From Congeria kusceri (lineage: Eukaryota > Mollusca > Bivalvia > Myida > Dreissenidae), in assembly GCA_027627225.1 (NCBI GenBank), contig CM051024.1, positions 44,115,847 to 44,179,846 on the forward strand: a DNA stretch of 64,000 nt, written 5' to 3'. How positions within the stretch are numbered: position 1 is the stretch's first letter; each line of letters opens with the position of its first letter. The position numbers and the translations under genes are program-made. A model generated the notes under the pieces. It ran no database searches. It saw only the letters and a list, made by a program, of their open reading frames with translations, and was not told the origin of the DNA. Positions 11,158 through 22,090 of the stretch are shown piece after piece.

Positions 11158-13285
11158 GTTGCGTTTGCTTAACATTTCTATATCAGAGACGATAATTTTA
11201 CTCACAACTCTGGTACAGTATGACATGTCAGACCAAATCTATATATTTTACATTGCACACATGCACACTAATTTGCACATCGTAACGAAACCGTTGTAGT
11301 TTGTTTCGCACATGCAGATAGTCCCAGAATGATCAATAAAGAACGATTACCTGTTATGTTTACGTGTTTAAATTACAAATTAAATTAAAATAATTGTAAA
11401 ATGGAGTTATTGGTGTGGCTATCGGTGATATCAGAACGGCCCGGTATGGCTTACATGAAATCGTCCCGAAAGTACGGCATGTCGGTAATGACGTTTCATG
11501 ACCGTATGACAGGAAAAAGCTAAATGAGTTCGATATTGTTCCATTACCCAGATGTATGAACCAAACATATTTATATCCTTATATATAATTTATGTACATG
11601 TAAGAGATGCAGACAACCCGCGCATTATATCTTTGTTAGTAGTATTCAGTACGCCGTAGAGCAATGTAGATGTTTATGCTTAGCTTTCATTAAAATCCTA
11701 GAATAACTATACAAATTCACACTTGTGTTGTTATTAAGTCATTTGATCATATTAATTGGTATACATGTACAAGAAACCTTAACAACACTATAACATGGTG
11801 TATTAACATCAAACATCTGATGAATAAACAACAACAAAAACATCCCGCAGAAATCCCCGATTACTCTGACTTGAAAATACATCAGAATTGTATTAAACAT
11901 TCAGGAATTTGTCCCCAATGTCACCTCAGAACAAACGAGTGCACCGCAGCCTACAGCCATTGAATTTACCAAAAAAATAAATCTTCAAATCCTATCCTTG
12001 GGATCCCAAATGGCCTAAAATCACATGCATTAACAAGATTCGGAATGCCTTTTAAGCCAAATAAATTGTTTTCAGGAGTTGAATGGGTAAAGTAATCCCA
12101 TCTAAACAACAATTTCATAGACGTTATCTCGACATTTATTAGTGTTAAATGAAAGCAGTCGTGCGTAGAAGGAGTTTTACTTGCAACATGATTTACCTGA
12201 AGCGTGCCACTGCTGATAAACTTGATTTTCTTTCAGTATTGAATATTGTTAATTAATTAGTTTATTATACGAATGTGTGCGATATTATACTTTATAGTAA
12301 TAAGCATATGTTGACGTGTGTTATCATGAATAAAATAATTACTATTGTATTTCATATGTTCATTTATTTGTTATGGATATTTTATGATATTATGTCTGCA
12401 GACCGTTTTTTTGCATTTGAAATCTGTTTTCTTTAACAAAGAGGGAGATGTTGCATTATTTAGATTCCTTTTATAAATCAGACAATAACAAATGTACTTT
12501 CTCAAATGCTTATTCATGTACAGTTGATAAATATAAGACCTGCAGAGAGCCAGCACATTCATGCAGTCGAGTATGCAGTGGAGCAATATAAATGCTCATG
12601 CTTAGCTTCCATTCGAATTATATAATAAATATATACTTTTACACTTCTGTTGTTATTATGTCATTTAACCATATAAAAGTACATGAAAGAAACGTAAACG
12701 CAATATATCATGGTGTTACAAAATATCTTGTCACGTGAATCTGAAAGACACCTCAAGAAGAATCATTTAACAGAACTGGACGTAGCTAGGGCGTTTCCAA
12801 ATATTTTTTTCTGGTTAGTAATTTAAAGTTTAACAAGAAAACTTAACACGAAAATGAATTGTGAATGACACGATAGCGTTGTTTTTAAACAAAACATTGT
12901 TTTGCAATAAGTAACTATGTTTTATCTGCCTTTTGTTTATCTGTGTAAAGTAATATCTTGCAAAGTTGAAAATGGTCAATAAATAAAGAATACGATCACG
13001 TTGGCAATCTGGATAACCATCTGGATCCAGGATTTGTCAAAATGAATGTCTATCAATGAGGAAGCACATTGCTCCAGTATATTGTATAACTAATTAATTA
13101 CAAATACATGTGGATTGTGGAGAATGAGATGACTGTATGAAGGTATTGACTCTCCGAGCGCTATCCAGTTTAACATGTATTAATTTTTGGGACAGCTTCA
13201 TCGGACAGGAAACTAAAGATTTAAAGAACGGTATGACCAAGGGAAAATGATGGATGAGTCTGAACGTTCGAATCTTGTCTTCTTT
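11158..13285. other. Intergenic DNA with a diverged 0.93-kb-offset duplication
   Basis: Segments 11,609-11,805 and 12,541-12,720 match at many points. Both hold GCAGA, 'GTAGAGCAATGTAGATG' or 'GTGGAGCAATATAAATG' forms, TGCTTAGCTT, CTTCTGTTGTTATTA or CTTGTGTTGTTATTA, and a CATGGTGTTA/CATGGTGTATT end. This suggests an old tandem duplication with a unit of about 930 bp. No coding exon is convincing. Confidence 0.5.
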
Positions 13286-13513
13286 CTGTCACTAGCTGGA
13301 TCAACGACAAACGGTCGACATGATGTCATGAGTCATTTAAGAATATGACTGTATTACTCGGCCCTCGAGAAGAACTTAGTGACTAGTGGCCTATACAACG
13401 TTCAGCAACGAATTTGCAACATGGATGAAACAGGGCTAACAATGACACTAACATCATCCAGGATCATTGATAATACAATGTTGATATCTGTAGGTCTGCA
13501 TGATGCAGTATGA
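13286..13513 (+). pseudogene. Pogo/Tigger-like (DDE_1) transposase relic
   Basis: In one frame the translation includes GRHDVMSHL, an in-frame TGA (13,346-13,348), then YYSALEKNLVTSGLYNVQQR and ICNMDETGLTMTLTSSRII, ending at TGA 13,511-13,513. The N-M-D-E-T-G-L-T block matches the first catalytic Asp region of DDE_1 transposases (pogo, Tigger, jerky). The preceding 'hDV..hl..YsaLEK' also fits that family. The DNA-binding half and the remaining catalytic acids are not recognisable nearby. It is a short, dead fragment. The family call rests on pattern recognition alone. Confidence 0.65.
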
Positions 13514-13650
13514 CAATAATGACATTAGGACGCTAAATTAAACATACTTTGAACTTTAAAACGAATTATTCTATGACCTCTACACAATACGTGTATATGG
13601 ATGTTGTAATAGCTTCAATAATTATAGTTTTCATTATGAAAAAAAATTGT

Positions 13651-13920
13651 CGGGGTACCGTCGCTCCGACACGATAGGCCGAAGCGCCGACACGATACGC
13701 CGATGCGCAGAGACGATACGCCGAAGCGACGACACGGTACGCCGAAGCGCTGACACGATGCGCCCAAGCGATATAAACGTCGTCTCTTCTTATCGTTCAC
13801 TAATTGTATAGCCACAGATGAAAACACGCAAGAGATTGCGACGTTTATTTCGCTTCGGCGCATCGTGTCGGCGCATCGTCTCGGCGCTTCGGCGTACCGT
13901 GTCGGTGTCGGCCCCGTTTC
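13651..13920. repeat. GC-rich 21-bp minisatellite in inverted arrangement (large hairpin)
   Basis: The left arm holds five 21-bp units (13,666-13,770) of consensus CCGACACGATACGCCGAAGCG. The right arm (13,851-13,911) holds the same motif in reverse (CGCTTCGGCGCATCGTGTCGG and shorter units). Inner flanks also pair: ATAAACGTCG (13,773 on) against CGACGTTTAT (13,839 on). The loop is about 35-45 bp. The GC content is far above the surroundings. It behaves like a foldback element or cruciform-forming minisatellite. The frames across it are not genes. Confidence 0.75.
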
Positions 13921-14134
13921 ATAAGCACAGGTCGAAGTCGCGAAACTGCGATGGCATGAACAGGACACCGTATATATCTAATATCAAGCAGGGTTTGTGC
14001 GAGATTATCCCGGCTCCTCGGTCAGGAGCAGTTCAGCCAAATGTTGAGATTGATACGAATTTTATCGTTCATGCTTGTCTTATGCTGGCTTCTCGACCAG
14101 CAACAACTACTTGACTGGTATCGTGTGTCTGTCC

Positions 14135-14178
14135 ATGGCGATATCAGATATTGGATCGAGAGCGTAGAGAAAAGTCAC
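14135..14178 (+). repeat. 44-bp direct repeat, copy 1
   Basis: This block begins ATGGCGATATCAGATATTGG and ends AGAGAAAAGTCAC. It recurs 212 bp downstream with a single base change. Confidence 0.8.
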
Positions 14179-14346
14179 GTTGTTCAACGTTTTGCTTCGG
14201 TTTATATCCTTTCCGGTAATTGACGGGTCAATTGTTAATTTAGTATTTTTATATTCAACATTAATTTCAAAATTACTAGTTGAAATAAATATGCATAGAT
14301 GGATGAATACATCCATTCATTTCCCGCCGAGTTATTCAAGAAAATT

Positions 14347-14390
14347 ATGGCGATATCAGATATTGGATCGAGAGTGTAGAGAAAAGTCAC
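14347..14390 (+). repeat. 44-bp direct repeat, copy 2
   Basis: Identical to 14,135-14,178 except for one C/T difference. The near identity suggests a recent local duplication, or the long repeats of an element whose ends I cannot place. Confidence 0.8.
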
Positions 14391-14630
14391 AAATGATAAA
14401 GATTTAATGACCAATTTTACTTTGTTTTCAATGATTTATACATACAATAATGTACACATATATAACAAATGAAAAAAGGGTTAGGTTAACATATTATATC
14501 TTATATAAACATATTAACACATTGTTAATTTTATACAATTTATATTCGAAACTTGTTACAAATCCGTAATGTGTGACATTAGTGTAGAGTAATTAGAAAG
14601 CGTGAGGAGATATCGTGGCACTATAAAATA

Positions 14631-14863
14631 GTTTGCTTACGCCTAAGGGCTTCAGTAATATATTTACTTAACTTCATTATGTCTTGCTTGTTTTCCATTT
14701 TCATTAGCAATACAAGTTTGACCATATCAGGTGTTACTCTGTAGTAGCGTTTTATGTATTTTAATCTTATATCGTTATATGTTGGACAGATAAGAACACA
14801 ATGATATTCATCTTCTTCGTCTTAAATATTGCAAATCTGGCAGAATCTTTGATTCCTCTCTAC
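14631..14863 (-). pseudogene. Second LINE ORF2 C-terminal relic
   Basis: On the minus strand the frame reads VERNQRFCQICN, a stop, then DEEDEYHCVLICPTYNDIR, LKYIKRYYRVTPDMVKL and KLSKYITEALRRK. The C-x2-C ... EDEYH ... C-P-x-Y layout is a common end of invertebrate non-LTR retrotransposon ORF2 proteins. It differs from the 9.2-kb LINE tail, so it is a different family. Upstream sequence (14,864 onwards) has lost recognisable frame. It is a fragment only. Confidence 0.65.
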
Positions 14864-16020
14864 GTGTCGTCAAGTGTATATGTCATGTTTGTATTATTAA
14901 CTTCTGCGACGATATCCTCGTTTTGCTTTTAAGTTGTTTTAGGTTTCTAGACATAATGGCATTGCGGTGCGGTTCAAAGCATATCGTGTCTCTTTTATGT
15001 TTCTGTACAAATGTAGAACTCTGTTATAATTCTCCAAATGTGACTGTCAATCTTTTAAATATTCACCAATTAAAAATATGAATGAAACTGTTTTCATTTA
15101 CATTATAAAGAATTCTCCAAACGTCACCAAAACTATGGGGTTTTTATCTAAAAGTTTATTAACGTCGTAAAAACAATTTTGTTTACCATTTAAGATATCT
15201 TGAATTGCCGTTTTGCAAATTATTCTCATATTGTTTATTTGAGTTTACAATTTTAACCAAAAATTGTATTATTCAAGTAAACCTGTTAATATTCGAGTAC
15301 ATAGGGTATATGTATCTGCTAAGGTCTGAGTAACTGCGATATAACTGGAAGATTTGTCTAACATCCTGCACACGTTTTACCAATCAGGCATGATATTTTT
15401 ATAAAGTGTTTGTTTTTGAAAAGCCCCAAACAACGTATCCGTGTGAGTTGTAATGGCACTTTATGCAATGTTTCATATTTTCTTTCGTTACTTATATAAA
15501 TTCACAGCTATTAAGCAGTTACCATATACGACAAGCGTATTAGGCTAGATACTACTAGTGTAATTTAACAAAGAAAGTCATTAGTATTTTCAAACCTTAT
15601 TACTGTATTTAATGTTATGCTTTCAGACCAGAAGATAAATGGATACGTTTTGTACAATGAAAGAAACTGAATTTGGAAAAAAACGACGTTTATAAATTTT
15701 AACATTTTAATTAACTGCATTCCGAAAAGTATTCACATATACTTTCATTTATATAAATTTTAAATCATTATTAGACATCATTTCGGGCTATGAAAGTCAA
15801 ATTTGTTACATTATTGTAGTGTTACGTTAAGGCAAAGTAAATTACATCTAAAACTTAGTTTTGGATGAATTCATTAAATATGTGTATCAATTTTAATTTG
15901 CATTGATGAAACAAGGTCTCGTGTTGAGTGAGTAAGCGATATATTGTGTTATTCAAATGGTCATATGCGTGTTACGTATGTTTTATTTTGCAATATTAAG
16001 GCAAAAGCGTTGTTAGGCCG
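14864..16020. other. AT-rich intergenic DNA, possibly older retroelement debris
   Basis: It adjoins the LINE tail on its 5' side and may be its eroded upstream part. I could not follow a reading frame through it, and I see no repeat or exon signal of note. Confidence 0.4.
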
Positions 16021-16024
16021 TATA

Positions 16025-16140
16025 TAGTATACAGCTTACGGTGAACTATATTGGTCGGTTTACAGCGTATACGGCTTACGGTGGTCTATATTGGTTGGTT
16101 TACAACGAATACAGATTACGGTGGGCTACATTGGTTGGTA
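16025..16140 (+). repeat. 40-bp tandem repeat, about 2.9 copies
   Basis: Units run GTATAC-(A/G)GCTTACGGTG ... TATATTGG(T/C)(T/C)GGTTTACA with an exact 40-bp period (16,031; 16,071; 16,111). The third copy is the most diverged. Confidence 0.8.
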
Positions 16141-16271
16141 AGATGTATACATACGTTGGATATATGCATATACTTTTGAAATAGGTATTTTGTCTTAACG
16201 TATATAGCTCATATGGTGCGTGATCAGTATGAAACATAATTGTGATTATACTTATTCATCATCACCACAAT

Positions 16272-16447
16272 CATATTTAGTCTTCGTCGTAGCAGTAGTA
16301 GAATATATATAGTAGCAGTAACAGAAGCAGAATCAGTAGCAGCAGTAGCAAGAGCGTTAGCAGTAGGAACAAAAGCAGTACCAGTACCAGTAGCAGCAGC
16401 GGCAGCAATTGTAGTAGTAGTAGTAGTAGAAGTAGTGGAAGCAAACT

Positions 16448-16534
<87 letters not shown>

Positions 16535-16587
16535 AAGTAATAGTAGTAGAAGTAATACTAGTAGTAGCAGCAAACTTAGTAGTAGTG

Positions 16588-16658
<71 letters not shown>

Positions 16659-17329
16659 CGTAGTAGAAGTAGTAGAAGTAGTAGAAGCAAATTTAGTAGA
16701 AGTAGTAGTAGTTGTAGTAGTAGTAGAAGTAGTAGTAGTAGTAGCAGTAATAGTATAAGTAGTAGAAGCAAACTTAGTAGCAGTAGTTGTAGTAGTAGTA
16801 GAAGTAGTAGAAGCAAACTTAGTAGCAGTAATAGTAATAGTAGTAGTAGTAGCCGTAGTAGAAGCAAACTTAGTAGCAGTAGTAGTAGTAATAGTAGTAG
16901 AAGCAAACTTAGTAGTAGTAGTAGTTGTTGTTGTTGTAGTAGTAGTAGAAGTGGTAGAAGCAAACTTAGTAGTAGTAGTAGTAGTAATAGTAGTAGTAGC
17001 AGTAGTAGAAGTAGTAGAAGCAAACTTAGTAGTACTAGTAGAAGAAGTACATGCATATTTAGTAGTAGTAATAATAGTAGTAGTAGAAGTAGTAGAAGCA
17101 AACTCAGAAGAAGTAATAGTAGTAGTAGAAGTAGTAGAAGCAAATTTAGTAGAAGTAGTAGTAGTTGTAGTAGTAGTAGAAGTAGTAGTAGTAGTAGCAG
17201 TAGTAGTAGTAGTAGTAGTAGAAGCAAACTTAGTAGTAGTAGTAGTAGTAGTAGTAGCAGTGGTAGTAGAAGCAAACTTAGTAGTAGTAGTAGAAGTAAT
17301 AGTAGTAGAAGAAGTAGTAGAAGTAAACT

Positions 17330-17368
<39 letters not shown>

Positions 17369-17370
17369 AA

Positions 17371-17402
<32 letters not shown>

Positions 17403-17465
17403 GGCAGTAGTAGTAGTATTATTAGTTGTAGTAGTAGTAGTAGTTGTTGTTGTTGTTGTATTAGT
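16272..17465. repeat. 1.2-kb AGT/TAG triplet microsatellite with a recurring interruption
   Basis: Runs of (AGT)n dominate, with an uninterrupted run of close to 29 repeats at about 16,447-16,533. An interruption word, GAAGCAAACTTAGTAGTAG or a close variant, recurs about 14 times between runs at uneven spacing (for example near 16,438, 16,687, 16,766, 16,811, 16,863, 16,903, 17,020, 17,222, 17,271). The region is therefore a higher-order satellite and not simple slippage alone. Poly-Leu (minus) and poly-Val (plus) translations are artefacts of the triplet period. Confidence 0.9.
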
Positions 17466-17479
17466 ATATTAGTGTAAAA

Positions 17480-19277
17480 GTACAATCATCAACAAAACTG
17501 ATAGCAACAACAACTACATGCTACACTGATGCTGATTACAATGTTGATACTGATGCAGAATCGCCAACGACAATTTTGAAAATTTCATTTAGTGTATACT
17601 CATCGCTAATCTATAAATGTGTCTATGTTACGCGGCATTCTGGAGATACATGCAAGTATTCTATATCACAATATGTCTAGAGTATTCATGAAGCTTGGAA
17701 ATACTGTCCTAAAACGGACATTAAAATAAATAAATTTAGAAATTAATTCGAGCGATTAATTTTGCCGAGTGTCAATGCCTTGTGTCCGAGCTTATCGCGC
17801 AATGCAAGTGATCACAAGAAGGTGTCACTTAAAACAAATATAAATGGAATATAAATATATGTGAAATTAAAATGGACGATGAAGTAAATAAAACAGTAAA
17901 CACATTATCACACTGTGACTGTGATTATATCTAGCTTCTTTTCAAACACACTAGTATGAAAAGGTCCTATGTCGAGCTAAACTTATTTAGGATCATTATT
18001 AATGTCCGAAGAATACGACCCCATGCATTTCATAATGATACCTTAATTTTGTCCATAAATAATTCACTTCAAGGATGACATGTTTTCTTTCAATACATAA
18101 TTTACGTCAAGAATTACATGTTTTTGTTGACATAATCATACAATTTTATCTGAAAATGGCGAAAAGAAAATTGCAATAAGAAAATGTATTAATTTGGGAA
18201 AGAATGGCTGTAGCGTTTTTTATTACAATTATTTTTGTACGTAGGTGCGTCTAAACTACGCACATAAACAATATAGTAAAAATATGACATTTCGACGTAT
18301 GCATCGTTCGCCATAGTCAACTTATAGAAAGAAGAAATGCTTTTGTATTATTGATTTATTGATTTATTGACAGATGTTCTCCTTTGATCATAACATTGTC
18401 TGCGAAAGAACTCTATCTATTGAATAAAATATCATCGAGTGATTTAACCAATGGCATGCAATGTCAAATGAAAGGCGCTTGGTTGTTTAATAAACAACCG
18501 AACATTCTAGGTCATTCTCCATTTGCTATTGTAAGGGAAGTTAAAATGTTACGTTTGGTTCCCGAAATCAACAAAGTCATAATAGTGCATACAATCGGCC
18601 GGGTACATCTCATTTTTTACTTACTTTTTAGAGAAATACAAAATACATATACATAAAATCAACTTTATTAAATTAACGGGTTTGCATAATATTTTACTGA
18701 GTCTAAAATATAAATATCATACAAATAACAACTTATAACGTTTTACGTTGTTAAGTTTAAAAGCAGTTTCACCGTTTTTACGAACGCATTAAAAGCATTT
18801 GTTCATTTGGGCCTAATGGCCTACTTTTATTTTTCATTTTGAAACAACAAATAGGAGCGTTGTAATGCGATGCACATGTATATAGCGATACCACGCTTGG
18901 ATTGTATGCTGCGTCCACACTAAACCTCTACATAGAAATAAGTTGTTGCGAGGAAACTTTATATTAAGATACCATATCACGAGACCTAACAAGTTATGTA
19001 AGATTCTCGTCATTGTCACTGTTGTTTAAATGGCATATTTAACATACTTTTGTCTGAAAAAAATGACACATACATGTATCTCGATTGGCCAGCGTTAAAG
19101 GTGGTTTTGTTTTTGAAAAATCTCACGTTTATCATACATGTAGGTTTGCAGCCATTAAATTTCACTTCAAATTTACGTTATGTATTAAATGGAGATCTGC
19201 TTAATGATTTAATGCTCGGATCAATGGACCTGTACTTTTCACTGTAATACCGATGCAATTTTCAAAGACTAAATATA
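17480..19277. other. AT-rich intergenic DNA
   Basis: Short frames occur (for example 18,384-18,656), but they have no flanking splice or polyadenylation pattern that stands out and no recognisable domain. No repeats were seen. Confidence 0.45.
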
Positions 19278-21250
19278 GCAATGTTTCGTCTGCAGTATTA
19301 AGGCGTAGTAAAAATACGCTTTTTTCGGCATTAGGGCGAACTGACCAACAAATATAATGTTTCCCAATATTCACCAAATACGATAATGTTTTGTGTTTTG
19401 TTGATGTTGTTTTGTGTTTTTTCTTTAATCATAATTATGTATTATGTGAAAAACATTTTAACGGTATTGCGTACAATGTTTCATCTGCAGCATTAAGGCT
19501 AAGTCAAATACGTTTTTGTTCGGCATTAGGGCGAATTGCGTTTTTTAGGGGGAACTATTACACGGATGAACTGATGACACAAATAAGGGTTTCTATATAT
19601 TCATCAAAGACTGATATACGACATTGCTTTTGCCGTTGTAACATATATTATTTGAATTACAATTGTTCGTTTGATTTTTGTTGTTACATTTTGCAGTATC
19701 ACACTTGAAACCAAAAGTTAGTTTTTGAGAAATTAAGGCGAATTTTGATTTGCTACTTTTGCAGTATTAAGACGAAACGCAAGATTGGTTATTTTTAGAT
19801 TTTTCTCAAATTGTACATGTGAAATGATGTCATATACATGTACACAAATCGTTTTTAGTTTTCTACAAACTTTTCCCCTTAAAAAGTCACGTTTAAACTT
19901 GATACAATTTGAAATCACCAAACGAAGCAAACGACAGCGTTTAATCAACTAAATGTTCTTTTCAGATTTCTGTGTTGTGTACGCAGTAACAGCAATTATC
20001 ACCCCGAATTCTTCAGTTCCCCTTGGTCGACATAATGGGATAAACATAAACAACAAAAATTCAGAAACATAACAATATGGTGATATGTTTATTTTGACAG
20101 CCATCATGCGTATTTGAGAAGCTAAAAGGTGCTAAGGAAAATCGATATTTATGGGTTAACTTATAATTCGTAATTTATATTAAGATTTAAGTCTTCCAAT
20201 AACTAAATCATTTTCACATAGTTTTCAGTCCTCGAATGTTGGAATATTCGTTACCATCCCTAGTTTTTGTTAACTACAGCTCTTTCTTTGCTATCATTCA
20301 GTATCAAGGCGAAGTCAAACATATATTTTTGCGGCATTAAGGTGAATTAAGTTTCTTACATAGAGGTTCGAATACGATAACATAAAACCTGCGAGCATTT
20401 ATTAAATTGTAAACATTTAACATTATGTTACAATATACATATCATATGCTCATAATTGATTAAATAGTGAATGCTTATGTTTAACTTCATAAAGGTCCAC
20501 TACAAGGAAATAAGAATTGCGAGTATTCGTGTAGGGTAAGGTTATGTTGATAAAAACGGACGTGCGTGTTTTTATTATTTGAATATTGTAATATTTTATT
20601 AATGTTTATGAGTCTTAAAAAAAAAACCATTTTCGGTACGTTACAAAACTGATACAGTTTGTTCATAAGATAATTAATTGTGTACGCTCAGCGGTGTACA
20701 TCTTTGCAAATACATAATAATATTTGTCCTTTAATTCAGACACACTGTTGAAGATACCCAACGTGTAAGTTTACCCAAATGTAGATCTATTTACTTATAT
20801 AATGTATACTTGTGACATTGCTACGGTTCATGTACTGGACATTGTTAGTATTGGCAGTACATTGTCGTGCAGAGTGGCGGTTGTGCGCCCTGACCTCTGA
20901 CCATGCGTCCGAGACAGTATTTCAGTAACTGGAAACTTATCATCAGGGATTTACGGCTTAATCTTAAACATCTCATTGACGATGTAACCCTGAATGTCTG
21001 GTAGCGTCAGCTTATGCGGTCCTATGTAAACAACAGCCATTACTTAGACGATTTATTTTGGTTATTTTTGATCGAGTTATAGTTCTATTCACACGGGAAT
21101 GAGATATTGAAAAGTAGGCGATAATGATTGTATTTTGTATATTTTTGTAATAAATATACGTGCTGTATGTGAACTACATTTGTATATTAATACTTAGTTT
21201 CTTTTCATGCAGTATAAAGGCGAAGTCAAATATATGTTTGGGCGGAATTT
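19278..21250 (+). repeat. Dispersed ~55-65-bp repeat, five copies in 2 kb
   Basis: Copies lie near 19,278-19,343, 19,473-19,538, 19,730-19,780, 20,299-20,350 and 21,209-21,250. The shared pattern is CTGCAGTATTAAGGCGAAGT, an A/T spacer with ACGTTTTTG, then CGGCATTAGGGCGAATT. The first two are best matched and lie 195 bp apart. The copies are separated by unrelated sequence. The origin and function are unknown. Confidence 0.6.
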
Positions 21251-21839
21251 ATTTTTTTTAACTTGAATACATATGACAAATGACAAATGATGACAAATAC
21301 ATAAGACATTCCAGCGTGTTTTTGTTCATGTTAAACAAGATCTTATTCTATGCGCAATGTACGCAGAATTAAGAAAGGCAAATAACCTGCTTCGTGTAAG
21401 ATATGGGTAAGATGAAAATAACAATTTCCTCGATACACTGTAGCTTTATGAATAAATATTATTGGTTCTTTATTTCAAGCACCGTAATATAGTTAATCAG
21501 TGTAAGCAAGACCGTGAGCAAACAATTATTCACTAAAAACAGAAAGAGGCAAAACCAAATAAAAATGTGCAAAAATCGCTGTAGTGGTTTGGTTCTCGCT
21601 GTCATGGTTCGGTTCAACCTGATTGGCCTGGATCACGCCTTCTTGGTCGCTTCTTTACCGGTTTCTAAAGTTTCGCATTTTCAGACTACAGGCAATGCAA
21701 CACCCTGGTATCTTGGATCACATAGTGCGAAGGGTTATTGTATACACAGGCATGCGCTAAAATTACAGGACTAAGCCAAGATGATATGACTGAAAAAATG
21801 TATGTTGGATTTAAGAATACTGACCAAGCAAACATGCAC

Positions 21840-22090
21840 ATATGGGTCCCATATGGGCTGTTTCTGGGCAAGCCCGTATGGGCTTGCCCATATTGGACCC
21901 ATATGGGACCCATATGGGCCAGCCCATGTAGGCTTGCCCATAAGGGTCCCGGATGGGTCCCATATTACAGCACTGTGGTGAAAAATACTTTAAAAGGTAT
22001 TTATTTATTATAAACTTATTGTTTTATCAAAAAATAGTAAGTCAACCATAAGCATATAATTTACAACCCATATGGGCCCCATTTGGGCTC
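21840..22090. repeat. CCCATATGGG palindrome cluster 1
   Basis: Many overlapping CCCATATGGG and GGGCAAGCCC-like palindromes lie in 21,840-21,966, with a lesser copy at 22,066-22,090. Such clustering can form multiple competing hairpins. The same decamer dominates 25,596-25,830, so both belong to one repeat family. Confidence 0.75.

Noticed and set aside
13615..14114. Overlapping Arg/Ser/Cys-rich frames on both strands
   Set aside because: Translations of the GC-rich 21-bp hairpin repeat.
16277..17485. 402-codon minus-strand frame, almost all leucine
   Set aside because: It is the translation of an (AGT)n microsatellite. The opposite strand gives poly-Val in the same interval. No domain, start context or exon signals.
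21514..22013. 86-91-codon plus-strand frames
   Set aside because: They run into the CCCATATGGG palindrome cluster, overlap in different frames and show no domain.
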